Part shown: in pieces, positions 48,820 through 60,300 of the stretch | Layout: every line of letters begins with the position of its first letter | How positions within the stretch are numbered: position 1 is the stretch's first letter | Source of the DNA: Capsaspora owczarzaki ATCC 30864 | Taxonomy: Eukaryota > Opisthokonta > Filasterea | NCBI RefSeq assembly: GCF_000151315.2 | Contig: NW_011887306.1 | Location: 474,072 to 538,071, forward strand | DNA length: 64,000 bases | Direction: 5' to 3' | Translations under genes and position numbers: made by a program | The notes under the pieces: generated by a model | Seen by the model: only the letters and a program-made list of their open reading frames with translations | What the model was told of the DNA's origin: nothing | Database searches by the model: none

Positions 48820-48940
48820 AGAGAGAGAGAGAGGGAGGGAGTTAACGTACCACCTCCTTCTTGAGGGCGGCGGCGGCGGCAGTGTGGCCGGCGTCGGTGA
48901 GGAACTTGTAAGCGATGGCGCTGAGGATGGAATCAGACAT
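47177..48940 (-). CDS. Nucleolin-like protein: LisH, acidic-Ser, RRM, RGG
   Basis: Probable nucleolar RNA-binding protein for rRNA processing. Two exons, 48940-48851 and 48052-47177, join to 321 residues. The first exon is a LisH-type helix pair (ILSAIAYKFLTDAGHTAAAAAL), as at the N terminus of Nopp140/SRP40. Acidic Ser-rich blocks follow (DSDSDSDSDSDSDSEEEEE, then SSSSESEEES repeats), typical casein-kinase-2 substrates. One RRM has RNP2 (VLFVGNLSW) and RNP1 (KGFGHVEFS). The tail has many FGGRGG repeats, substrates for arginine methylation. This combines Nopp140-like and nucleolin/NSR1-like parts. The intron is 798 nt and holds GT and GA microsatellites and a long A run. Confidence 0.85.
48787..48838. 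repeat. Adjacent (GT)n and (GA)n microsatellites
   Basis: A GT run of about 14 units is followed by GA/GGGA units, immediately downstream (in gene sense) of the first exon of the LisH/RRM gene. Confidence 0.8.
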
Positions 48941-49383
48941 TGTGTGTGAAAATAATGAAAAAAAAAAAAAAGAGTGAGGAAATCCAAAACGGGAAGTGAC
49001 AGGAGAAGAGAATAGAAAATTAAAAAACAAGAGAAAAAAAGTGAGAGAAGACATCGATTGGCTCGACGATGAGCGTTCCAAGCGATTTTGGCGTGAGATT
49101 GAGCGAAATGGAAATACTGTACAGGCTGCAAAGGACTTTTTCGATCGGAAACTTGTGATGTGTTTGGGATACCGCTAGCTGCTCTATCTACGAGCGGACG
49201 CACATGCTACAAGTTTGCGAGAAGGATGAATGGAAGAATGACGGACAGCAGAATCAACTAGATCTAGAATACCAGATCGCCTTGCAGCATGCGGATGGAT
49301 GGGCCGTTTGAATGTGGATGAGACACTATGTTGAGTAGGTAGTTGAAACAATACACGTTGAACGACGCACAAGGAGAAAGGGG
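48941..49383. other. Intergenic region
   Basis: 443 bp between the LisH/RRM start and the stop of the next minus-strand gene. The part nearest 48960 is A-rich and likely the LisH/RRM promoter and leader. No gene recognised. Confidence 0.4.
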
Positions 49384-52300
49384 TTACACCAGAGCCGGAG
49401 GAGTTGGCACGTCGTCGTCTGCAAGCGCAACAATCTTCTGAACCTCAGTCAAAGTTGCCGTGGGTTTCTCAAGGAGTGACTGAAGGTGACGTTGATTGCG
49501 CAGGAAGTGACGCCGCTGAGCACGAGCCACAGCGTCGTCAGAGTCGTCCAGATGGGCCCGCTGCTCCAGGACTCTTGTGCCACCGATTTCTAGCGAAAAA
49601 GCAAGCAAGCCTAGACTGAGAAAGTCGGCTTGCGGAGTGGCGACTCTGTCACTGCGCGCAATGTGGTAAAAGTGGCTTGGCCACACGCTCCACGAGTTGG
49701 CCTCGACATGTCCGAGCCACGGTTGGAGCTCCTGAGCAGCTGCGACCGTCACAGGCGCTGCCAAGAGTGCTGCCTGCACATGCTCGCGCGTCACAGCTGG
49801 AAGGAAGCAAGAAAGCCCAAAATCGACCAACGCAATCGAGAGATGTGGGGATTTGGGAGGCACGAGGGTCGAGGTCGGAGTCTCTTGCTGCTGAGGAATT
49901 GAGCTGGGCAATTGCGTCTCGGTGACGAGCAGGTTTCCACAATGAATGTCGCCGTGCACCACACCTTGCGCATGAATCCAGCGAAGCGTGTCGCAGACCT
50001 GAGACGCAAAGTTTGCCGCATACGGTTGATGCTGCATCCAGTCCACACTGTGACCAGAAATGAGGCCCGTGACCAACGCCAGGCCAGGGGTTCCGTCGAG
50101 ATTGACAGTGCAGAACGATAGCAGCTCGGGAATGCCATGAGCAGCAGCTTCCTTTCGGTCACGGTTGAGAAGGGCTAGCGCCATGCCCTCTCGCGCCAGC
50201 TGTTCTGTGAGCGACTTGCGATTTGCGGCTGCAACCTTGACCACCACGTTGGTGAATTCCTCGCTCGAGTTCAGGCGGAGCTTGCCGGTGAACATGAAAT
50301 CGCGATGAAAGACCTGGGCATCGAGCAGAGGTTGCGGGCCGGTCGTCTGCACAAGGTCGAAGAACAAGAGCCAAAAGCGAAAAGTGAAGACAAAAGAGTT
50401 GCACAAGATGCACATGATGCGGATGATACATCCAAACCAGACGAGACCTTACCAAATTGAGAACAAGGGAATTGGTCGTGACGACATTCCCTCCAGCACC
50501 AGCGGGCGCGCCACCGCCGGCTGCATTGTTTGGCTGGCCTGGAGCTGCGGCGCCAGGATTTCCGGCGCGTGGGTCAGTACAACCAAAGTTGCATGTCCAA
50601 GAATTCGGGTCGTCGCTGTTTGATGGTGCATTGGTTTTTGCAGCGGCGTGGTGCGCGAGGATGGATTGCCACACCACAAAAAGAACTGCTCGTGCTGGAT
50701 CTTCTGTTTCGGCAAACGTAACCTTGGGCGCAATGAGCTTGCCATTCTGCTTTAAATCGACTCGAGTGACAGAGACCGTGTCGGCTTCGCACCAAGTGAG
50801 GCCGTAAAGAAAGTCTGGCCAGGATGTCGCCGGCACGCCTGTTCTGAACAGAGAGCGAGCCACATAGCTGGCGACTTGCAAACGAGCATGTTGAACATCG
50901 GCAAAAACCTTCTTGACTTCGACAAACAAACGGCTGTAATACAGGAGAACGTCCACTCGAGAACCAGCGGAGGCAGCACGAGACGCACGGGGAGAAACGC
51001 GATCAACTGCCCAAGTGGTCGCAATTACATCAGCAGATTTTGTGCTACTGTTAGCGTGAAAGTTGAGTTGCGCGCCAACTTGTTCGCAGACGGCCTGGCA
51101 GTAGTTGGCAACAGCCCAATGCATGTCCGTTTCGTGACCAGTCCGGCTCGCATCGCTCCTGACGTCCTCCAACTTTTGATGAAGTGCATTTCTGTCCAGG
51201 GGTGGCAGTCGCAAGTCACGGAGGTTGGTCCGCAACGTGGGGTTAGGATCCTCTGTGACAAAACGCGCTACAAAGGTTGCGTTGGTGCTCGATCCGATCT
51301 CAGAAACTACCAAATATCGTGCCGTTCACACTGAGTTTCAACCAAGATTGCATACCGACGGGGGGGGGGAGCAGCGGATGCACTTACGAAAACGAACTCG
51401 ATCTACTAGCAGCTTCTGAACTTTATCACGTTCGTTCTTAAGCAGCTGCTGAGCTTGATCACGTTGGTTCTCAAGCAGCTGCCGATCTTTCTCAAGCAGC
51501 TGCTCATGAGCCCGACGCAGCTCCAGCAGCTCAGTCCGTCGTTCCTGCAGCTCCGTCCGTCGTTCCTGATCTTTAGCACGCAGATCAGCCAGTAGCTGCT
51601 GTCGTTCCTGATCTTGAGCACGCAGCAGCTGCCAAAAAGCCACTTTCCCGTCGGCTGAGAAAAATTCCAACACAAAGCTCGTCAGAAACAGGCACTCATT
51701 CGCACGCACAGATTATGAAAGCCACCAAGAAAGCTGCAAAAAAGAAAGGCTCGCTTTCACCGCGTTCAACTCACCGTCAAGCTGGGCAAAAATAGCGTCA
51801 AGATTTGGCGTGGACAATGATGCTTGAGGGTTCGTGGATGGTCCAGCTTGAGGTTGTACCGCGACATTGGTCTACAATCAAAAAATTTGAATCCCATTAG
51901 CCTTTTCGACTCGTGCGTTGCTGTTCCTGTGCGCATGTGTGCGGTGGGTGGAAGGCGGCAGAAAGAGCCGAGACATGACAACCAAGCCAAACCAGAACCC
52001 CTAACACACGGCCTGCTGACCGTCCACTGTGTCTATGGAGACGGCATGTGCGTGCGTGCCCAAGACCGCCCGTGGAAGCTCCGGCCAGAGCAACCAAGTG
52101 CGGGGGAGAGCAATACACAAACAAAAAAAAAACCGAACACAAACAAACAAAACAAACAAACAAACAACAAGAACGCTTTAGCAGTCTCGGCGGAGCTTGT
52201 GGTATGACTGTTGGGCGGTGCTGAAGCTGCCAACTCAGTCGTTGTCATCATTGCTGTTGCTGGTGAGGTTGTTAGAGTGAGTGGAGCAGCGGCGGTCGAT

Positions 52301-52476
52301 GCGGCTTGCAACGAGGTTGTCGTGCAGGGAGCAACGAAGACCGGCACTGTCGTTGTTGCTGCTGCTGCTACTGCTGCTGCTGGATCCTCCAAACGAGCGC
52401 GCTTGGTCGGATTTTCCTCCGATGACCCTTCGTCGCTGGAACCAATGGGGCGCTTTGCCGGATCGATCGTTGACAT
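49384..52476 (-). CDS. Coiled-coil, REase-like nuclease and protein kinase fusion (Crinkler-effector-like)
   Basis: Five exons, 52476-52162, 51871-51775, 51654-51388, 51306-50453 and 50346-49384, join to about 831 residues. The exon 1 donor is a best guess. The N terminus has a nuclear-localisation-like PTKRARLE and a Ser/Thr/Ala-rich stretch. Exon 3 is a coiled coil rich in QERRTEL and QLLEKDRQLLE repeats. Residues of about 230-420 look like a PD-(D/E)xK nuclease: an early Glu in HETDMH, RVDVLL (about 343-348), VEVKK (about 355-359), then QVASY. The C-terminal third is a protein kinase with VVVK, HGDIHCGN (about 641) and VDFGL (about 684). REase plus kinase is an architecture described for Crinkler-type effectors. 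No LFLAK-like header is seen. The gene looks intact; whether it acts on self, rivals or mobile DNA is unknown. Confidence 0.7.
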
Positions 52477-52848
52477 GCCAAAGGGGGAAAAAAAAAAAAA
52501 CTGGTTCTACTTTGACGTAAGCTCTCATCGGATGACGATCAACTCTCGCGCAGTCTATGAGCCCAGTGAAACGATGATCACCATCCCATTCACACAGTTT
52601 ATGGGGCTCAAAACTTGTCGAGGCGGGCAAACGAGCGTTGATTGTGCGCTTTTTCGTCTTTCTGCCCTGACCGTCTCGCACTCAAACCTCGTTGATCCGC
52701 ACTGATAGAATCGACGAGAATTCACTCGTCCCAGGTTTGCTGAAGGGGTGTTTTTGCGTTGTTCTCAGAACCTATTGCTTCTCAAGCTCGTCTTGGCCTG
52801 GATCAGTTTTTTTTTTTTTCTTCAATTCAATAGACTTGCGTTGAAACA
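52477..52848. promoter_or_regulatory. Divergent promoter between the REase-kinase gene and eIF3m
   Basis: 372 bp between head-to-head starts, with a T14 run just upstream of the eIF3m start. No additional gene is seen. Confidence 0.4.
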
Positions 52849-52948
52849 ATGGTTGCGACATCGACAGAGCGCACCGACAGCGAGTTGGTCAGTTTTTTTC
52901 TTCTTCTTGGGCGCATAGCTTTCAATGCAGCGCATGATTCAGCTGGAG

Positions 52949-52985
<37 letters not shown>

Positions 52986-54188
52986 GAGAGATCGAGCAAG
53001 CGGATGGGCAAGGACAGCAACCAAGGAAGAGATCTCGCCCTTTTTTTGCTTGTCGTCTGTCACCAACCGCATCGCTGTCCGACCGAGAGAACGAAACAGC
53101 CAGATCACACCATTCTCCAAGCTCGATTCCATGAAGCGAGCGATAGACTTGGAACGCCGCGAGTGAACAATCCTCGCAGAAAACCAAAAAAAAAAAAAAA
53201 AAAAAAAAAAAAAGCGGCTCACGCACATGGCCTTTTTGGCTGGAAATGCATTGGCAAGCTCCCCGTGCATGCGTTTCGCGTCTCCGGCGTCCACCGCGCA
53301 GTGACAATGACCGTGTTGGTGATGATGCTGGTTGACGGGAGGTGGGGGTTAGGCGGGACAACCTGTGTGGGACTTTTGCTCACTTTGACGCTTCTGTGTG
53401 TGTATGCAGCTCGCCGACGTTGCTTCCCTCATCGCCAAGGTCGCACCGACCGCCAACGCGTCGCTGGAGGCGTCGTCTGCCGCGCTTGTTGCTGCTGGCA
53501 AGACCACCGAGGCCCTCAAGCAGGTCATTGCCGCATCCGCAGCCTTGTTTGCCCCGGAGAACAAGGGTATGTCTTTTCGATGTCGACATCAAAGATCATG
53601 TTGCTTCAGAGACGCCAAGCGCTCAACCTCGAATGGCATGGAAACTCATCATGCCTGGGGTTTTGCTTGCTCTCGTTCAGACATCGAGGCTCCCTTCAAC
53701 AGTCTGCTCTTCCTCGCCACCAAGCAAAAGTCAGAAGATGCCGCCGAGCTCGTCAAGGCGCTGCTTGCTGCAGTCGCCACCGATGTCTCGGACAAGCGAT
53801 CTCTTGAGCGGCTGCGAGTGTAAGTTTAGTCCGACGCGTTCCTCCTTGGTGCCGAGCTGCTTTTGTGTTTCTTATTATTTGAAACTCACATCCGTTTTCA
53901 CCTAACAACTTTTAAAGGCTCTCGGTCGTGTTCAACACCCTCGATGCGAACTCCCTGAACCGATTTGAAACATTCAAGGCCCTCGTCTCGTTTGCTGGCG
54001 CCACCGGCCACCTTCAGGCTGTCGATCTCGATTTTGACACCCTTGCCGACTGGATTGGCCAGTGGGGTTTGACTGGAACACAAACCCGTGCTCTGTACCG
54101 TTTGATCTATGACGTTCTCACCCAGAACAAGAAGAGGTAACCCTTGACAGCAAGTGGTATCAGTGTCGCTTTGTTTCTCTCTTCTTCT

Positions 54189-54243
<55 letters not shown>

Positions 54244-55117
54244 ATTTCTCTCTCTTTCTCTTTTTTTCTTTTCTCGTTCTGAAGCTGACTCTCTTTCGAC
54301 CGTTTTCGATAAAACTACAGCATTCTTGCGCACAAGTTCCACGAGCGTCTCCTGCACACGTACGACACTGCTGATGCCGAGACGCTGGCCACCGTCAAGG
54401 AGAGTGCCGAAAAGTGCATCAAGGAGGCCATCGCTGCTCCCCAAATTTTCCAGCTCGACTCGCTTTTGCAGCTCGCCGCCGTCAAACAACTCGAGGGCTC
54501 TGACATTCACAACTTGCTGCTCATTTTTGTACGAGACAACTTCCAAGCATACGAGCAGTTTTACAACTCGCACACTGCGTTTGTTCAGTCAGCTGGTACG
54601 TTTGTCTGTTTGGTTGTTGACCGTGTTTATTGTGATTTCTTTTGTTTGTTTGCTTTTTCAGTGTTTCCGGTTGCCAGGGGGGGGGGAGCCGCTACGCTGC
54701 GCTGACACTGACCCTTTTTTTTTTTTCTTCTTCCAACTTGCAGGTCTTTCCCACGAACAAAACTTGGTCAAGATGCGCATCTTGACGCTCGTCACACTTG
54801 CATCCACCAGCTCCGAGGTCGAATTTTCACGAATTGCCGAGACGTTGAGCGTGCCCCAGGAGGAGGTCGAGGCGTGGGTCATTGAGGCCATCACTGCCAA
54901 GCTGATCGAGGCCAAGATTGATCAATTGAACGGCAAGATTGTCATTGGCCGAGCAACGCACCGCATCTTTGGCAAGCCTCAGTGGCAGCAACTGCACGAC
55001 CGCCTCAGCTCGTGGCAAAACAATCTTAACGACATTCTTGTGGTCATCAAGAACGCCAAGTCACAAGCCCAACAACACGGCACCGCACCAGTTGCCGTCC
55101 CTGCTAGCGCCCAGTAG
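52849..55117 (+). CDS. EIF3M: Eukaryotic translation initiation factor 3 subunit M
   Basis: PCI-domain subunit of the eIF3 complex in cap-dependent initiation. Six exons, 52849-52887, 53410-53566, 53681-53819, 53918-54136, 54321-54595 and 54744-55117, join to 400 residues (human 374). N-terminal helical repeats lead into the PCI domain. The most diagnostic stretches are LSHEQNLVKMRILTL (human LLHEQNMAKMRLLTF), EEVEAWVIEAITAKL, KIDQLNGKIVIGRATHR and FGKPQWQQLHDRLSSWQNNL. The first exon encodes only 13 residues (MVATSTERTDSEL) and its intron (522 nt) carries a (GA)n repeat at about 52953-52981 and a 27-nt A run. Intron 4 carries a T run of about 53 nt. Confidence 0.95.
54190..54242. repeat. Poly(T) tract of about 53 nt
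   Basis: A near-pure T run within intron 4 of eIF3m, far longer than needed for a polypyrimidine tract, lying about 80 nt before the acceptor. Confidence 0.85.
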
Positions 55118-55354
55118 TCGACCAGAACCCCAAACCAACATTCCTTTTAGGTCCCGCTTTTCTGCAACCCCGTTGTTTTTTTGAAATACAGTTATGCTTC
55201 CACATGAACGATGCGTACTCGATAAACATGTACTTGAGCCAGTCACGGACAGCAGTACCACACACACACACAAGCACACACACATCAACAAAACAAAAAA
55301 AGGACAATACACAAAAACCACCACGAGTGGAAACAGAAAAAAAAAAATAATCTT

Positions 55355-56497
55355 CTACTGCTTGCTCTGGTAGTCGTCCATTCGCAAGCCGTACTCGTTG
55401 GCAGCGCGGTGAGTCAGAGGCACGCGTAGCTCGTGCTTGGCTGTGATTTCGCGTTGAGCAATGCTGGAACGCAAGAACAAAAAGGCAGCGACAACCAAAC
55501 CAGAGTGAGGGACGCAGACATCGAACAAACTCGACAGTACCTTCAACAACAAAAACAACTACAGACAGTCAAAGCACAACAAAACTCCCGCAACTCTGTG
55601 TCACGTACTAGGCCTGGCTCTTGGCTTGGATGTACCGGAGGTGCGCCTCGCGCTTTTCGCGGGTTTGCTCGGCAGTGTCCATGCCAGAGGCGAAAAGACG
55701 CGTTAGGAAGGGAGCGGAAGCACCGTGCTCTTCTTCGTGCTCGCCGCTGTCCGGGCCAGGGTTGGTGTGGGGGTTGTGGAAGAGGGTGAGATCGCTCTCC
55801 GTCCACGGGAACCGCTTTGTTCGGATGCGGAGATGCGGGTAGGCAACAAACTGGCGCTGCTCCTCGTGCATGGGGTGGGCCACAAAGTTGTAATAGAACA
55901 GGTAGCCGCATGCTGGCAGGCAGACGGCGAGCGAGAGTCTGACAAAAGGGCGAGAGAAGGGAGGTGAGACAGACTGCTCCACATCCCAGCGTTTGGGCGT
56001 CTGTGTCTGATTGCTGTGCCATCCGCATCCAGCGCCACGGCAAGACCAAAAGCCAGCATGGGTCGCTGGGTCGGCACGACTGGAGGCGCCAAGAGCTCCA
56101 TAGCAATCCCAATGCAAACTCAGCTGCCTTACTTCTTCCATGTGCTCATGGCTTCCTTGGCGTGCTTGGCGACCGCTGCGGCGTCCCCAGCAGCACTCGA
56201 CATGTGTCGCACAACTGTAACAGCAGAACGGCACCACAGCAGATCGAATGGGGGGTCAGTGAAGGATTCCAAAAAAAAAAAAAAAAAAAAAAAAAGCGAG
56301 AGATCGCCGCCCTTCATCTTCTCTTTGCATTGAAGAGCCGGACGCAGACTCGGCCGATGAGACCGCGTGAGGAAGGCAGAGGAAGGCAGAGGGACGGGGG
56401 ATTCAATCCAATGCTGGAGCGGTTGAGATGGGGACGCCTTGCCTTGGTGCGCAGACTGCTTGGCGAAGGTCGACGATGCACGAAGCAGCAAAGCCAT
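55355..56497 (-). CDS. COX6A: Cytochrome c oxidase subunit 6A with C-terminal extension
   Basis: Nuclear-encoded subunit of respiratory complex IV. Four exons, 56497-56443, 56214-56133, 55938-55609 and 55463-55355, join to 191 residues. Exon 1 reads as a mitochondrial presequence (MALLLRASSTFAKQSAHQ). The TM segment is KLSLAVCLPACGYLFYYNF. The COX6A signature FVAYPHLRIRTKRFPW and TLFHNPHTNPGP is unmistakable. About 75 residues follow, ending the chain with a charged helix (EKREAHLRYIQAKSQ) and AANEYGLRMDDYQSKQ; family members usually stop soon after the NPH motif. The last intron's donor (gtacgt) lies inside a TAG that would otherwise end the protein. Intron 1 uses a GC donor (gcaagg). Alternative: translation starting at 56203 without the presequence exon. 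Confidence 0.85.
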
Positions 56498-56884
56498 TGA
56501 AAGAATATTGAAAGGACTGAACAATGTCAATGTAGAAAATGTACAATGTCAATACATGATCACGATGAATGGATTATGCATCAGAGATCAAAACGAAAAT
56601 GTCGAAAACAACAAAAAAGCCATGAAAGTCGGCGTTTCTGAGCGGCTTTGATTCCCACAAAAAAACGGAGAGAGTCGTAACCAGAGTCAATATTGCATGA
56701 TTGATCGATTGCATTCGAATATGCGATGTGTGTCTCGAGTAGAAGAGATTTTTGAGTTTGGCTGAGATGCTGCGGGGAGATGCTTGAAGTTTGCACTCTG
56801 GTTCACGCTTGGCCAAACCTCACTCACTCACTCACTCACTCTCACTATTCCAATCTTAGCTCCATCACAACCCATCAAAAAAAA
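56498..56884. promoter_or_regulatory. Divergent promoter between COX6A and EXD3
   Basis: 387 bp between head-to-head starts; a short CACT repeat lies at about 56820-56841, just before the EXD3 start. No gene is seen. Confidence 0.45.
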
Positions 56885-56942
56885 ATGTCCATCAACAATC
56901 GGGATAGCGGCATCGCTGGTGGTGCAGCGACCAACCCAATCT

Positions 56943-56986
<44 letters not shown>

Positions 56987-57308
56987 ACCTCAATCTTAGG
57001 CTCATCCCCAACCCCAGCCCCAATCGCAAGCGCAATCTCAAGCGCATCTGTCGCTGTTGCGGGCGTCACCGCTGCCCTGTCGCTGCTGACAGTGTCGCCA
57101 TCCGCGCTCTCGGTTGCATCATCTGCGACTCCTCCGACCACCAACACTACTACCATGGCTCGTGATACTACTACTACTACTACTACTTTGACTGATGCGA
57201 ATGATGGCACTGGCGCCAAGTCACCTTCACGCAAGTCCAAGCCTTGCCTCGATGAGATTGTGCGTGGCGAATGGCTCAAGGAAGCGCAGCGAGCCCAGCA
57301 GACTGCCG

Positions 57309-57350
<42 letters not shown>

Positions 57351-60300
57351 TTGGTGCTAGTCAAAGTAGCAGTGCTGGTACTCCTGCCAGGTCGAATTCA
57401 AGCCCGAGTATCCGACTGCCCGCCACCGAAACCGCACGACCCGCTGCCTCTGCCTCTGCCTCCGCCTCTGCTGCTGCTGAATCAAGCACGCAATCTCTGT
57501 CCGATGCTGACGACCAAGACGACGACGACGACGGCACCGAGAGTGCAAAGGAGCTGGAAGAGCTCATTGCGCAACGCGAGCCGAGATTCTTGGCGCTGCT
57601 CACGGCCGACCCGTCGCGCAGCAATCTCGCGCAAACCGTCGCTGCCGAAGCTTCGTCGCTCATTGCGACAATCTACGCGCACTTGTCTGTGCATCAACTG
57701 CGGCATACGGTGTGCTCGGCGCTGCTTGAGGTCAATCTACACGCACATCATGGGCGCCATCGCTCCACCGGCTCAGCCAACATCGTGCCTGGCGAGCAAA
57801 CCGCGCGCAATTGCGCGTCTGTCACGCTCGATCTGCTCATTGCCGTGTTTGAACAGCCGGCCAAAGGGTTGGAGCGCAAGACAAAGCGCAAAGCCGTTGC
57901 CATTCTGCTGCTGAGCTGCTTGGAGCGCGTCATGCGCAAGGACCACGCCGCCGTGCACATTCATGGTACCGTCGCTGCACATGACATTGCCACTGGGAGC
58001 ATCCCGTGCACCCCGGACGTTCCAGCCACTCCAGGATCGGAGGCGTCAACCCCCACGCTCAACGGAGGCACCAACGCGAGCGATTACTTTGCCGACCGCC
58101 ACCACTTCACAGCAGCGACAGCGGATGATGCCGACTCGATGCGCACCGCGAGCACGCTGACACTTGGCATTGCGCTTCACATCACCGACCAGCTGCGCAC
58201 TCGGGCCGCGACGCTGCTCGAATTTGCCGACCCTCTGTCTGTGCGCGAACTGGCCAAACTCTTCGACCTTGCTCGTTTGCCATCCACAAAATCGCTCCTC
58301 GTGCAGTACATCCAAGGCCACTTTGAAGAAAACCACCTCAAGGAGGCGGCCGATTTGATTGTCGAGCTGAATCTGTACGAGAACTTTAACATTGCCGAGC
58401 TGCTGACCTCGCTCGCCCTCTCCGACAAGCTTTCTGTGGCCGAACGGCTGGTTGGCAACTCGACCGAACGCGCGGTTTTGCTCATCAAGATTTCCGACAG
58501 CTTTTCGGCGATCAGAGACTACGCCTCGAGCCCGTACTTTGTGCCGGCTCGCCACGCTGGGCTTGTCCGCAAGAAGCAGCTCCGCGGCAAGAGCTGGGCG
58601 AAAACCACCCTCAAGCTGATTGACAAGTGGAAGCTGCCACAGGACGCCGTCGACGTCTCGAGCTCCATCGCCGTCAAGCGCATGGGCGCCCTCAAGTTTT
58701 TGCTGCGGTCCAAGTACGCGTCCATTACCGGCGCGGCGGCACCTGCAGACAACGAAGACGACGACGGCGCGCCTGCGGCGGCGGTGGCGGCGGACGCGCC
58801 CAAGTGGGGCTCGGTGGGCCCGGGTTCCCGCCAGACGTTTCTCATCAAGCCCGCGGCCAACTGGGACGAGTTGCTTGATGTGGCCGTGCGCGACGACCAC
58901 GAGCTGCAGGTCACGCTTGTGCGCGAGGCGTTGGCCATGCAGGACTTTGCCTACGCGCTCGACTGCGCCGAAAAGTTTGCCGTCACCTCGGCCGAAGTGG
59001 ACATGCGGGACTTGTCAGGGACCCCGTTGGACCTGACACAGCTCGCAGTCCAATATGCTGACGCCATTGCGCAACGTCGAGAGCAAGCTGCTCAAGGACC
59101 GCAGCTCTTGCAGGATGGCAGTGACGAAAGTTCCGACGTGCTGACGTTGCCCGTTGAGGTGTCAGAGCCCACGTTTGTCACAACCCCCGAACAGCTGAAC
59201 GAGGTGTCGGCCTACCTGCACGTTCCCGGCACGGTCGTCGGGATGGACACTGAGTGGCGCCCAACGGTGATGAACAGCAAGGGTTCGTCCGCCACAGCTC
59301 TGCTGCAGCTGGCCACGCGAGATCGCACCATCCTCATCGATACGTGTGTCTTGCGTGGCGCTGTGCTCGGCCAGTTTGTGGACAGGCTGTTCAGCGATGC
59401 GGCAGTCACGAAAATCGGCTACGCCATGACCGGCGACATGAGTGCCCTTCAGATGTCGTGCACGCCAGATCCGCCGCCCTCATCTGCGACAGGAACTGCG
59501 GGTGCCAGTGGAAGTCTGCCGGCGAAAATTCGCTCTGCGCGCAAAAAGGAGCCCCGCGGACACCATTTCCCGGCGATTCGTTCGCTGATTGATCTGGCCC
59601 AACTGACAAGCCACGCCGGTGTTGTGGCACAGTTCGGTGTCATTGCACCGGGCTTGGCTGGTCTTGTTCGCGCCGTCCTGAAGAAGACTCTCGACAAGCG
59701 GCAGCAAATGTCCGACTGGGAGCGTCGTCCGCTTCGCCCGGCGCAGGTTCACTATGCAGGTATGGCTACAGTGTGCGATTTTTCTCGTCTTTTCCCGCCT
59801 GCGCGGTGTTTGTTGGTGTTGTTGTTGGTGTTGGCGGCCAGAAGAAAGGAAATGAAAGACAAAAAGGGGGGTCACTCACTGTTTCACACTTTTTCCCAAT
59901 TTCTACGCTCTCCCACCCGCTCAGCTCTGGATGCCTTCTGCCTGCTCAAGCTTCACGACTTGATGGATGCTGCCATGAAAGCATTCGATGCCGCGCATCC
60001 GCCGGCTCAAAGCCACGATCGTGCGCAAACCGCTCTGTTTGGCGGTGATGCAGACGACTCTGGCAGCTCAAATGTCGCCTCCTTGCCCAATATTCCAGCA
60101 GCAGAGTTGGCTGCATTGAGGGCGCCGCTCGGAGCACAGTTCCAGGCCAACACGACGCCGATTCCCGAAGACCAGCGCGTGCGAGTGAGTGACATTCGGT
60201 TTTTGGCCGACTCCTCCCTGGCACGATTGTGCCGTCGCTTGCGCGGCGTGGGCATTGACTGTGAAGTCTACGTCGATCGTGACTCGGAGGGCTTTTTGCG

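Noticed and set aside
58046-58900. 284-residue minus-strand frame inside EXD3
   Set aside because: Antisense to a continuous, well-supported mut-7-type domain.
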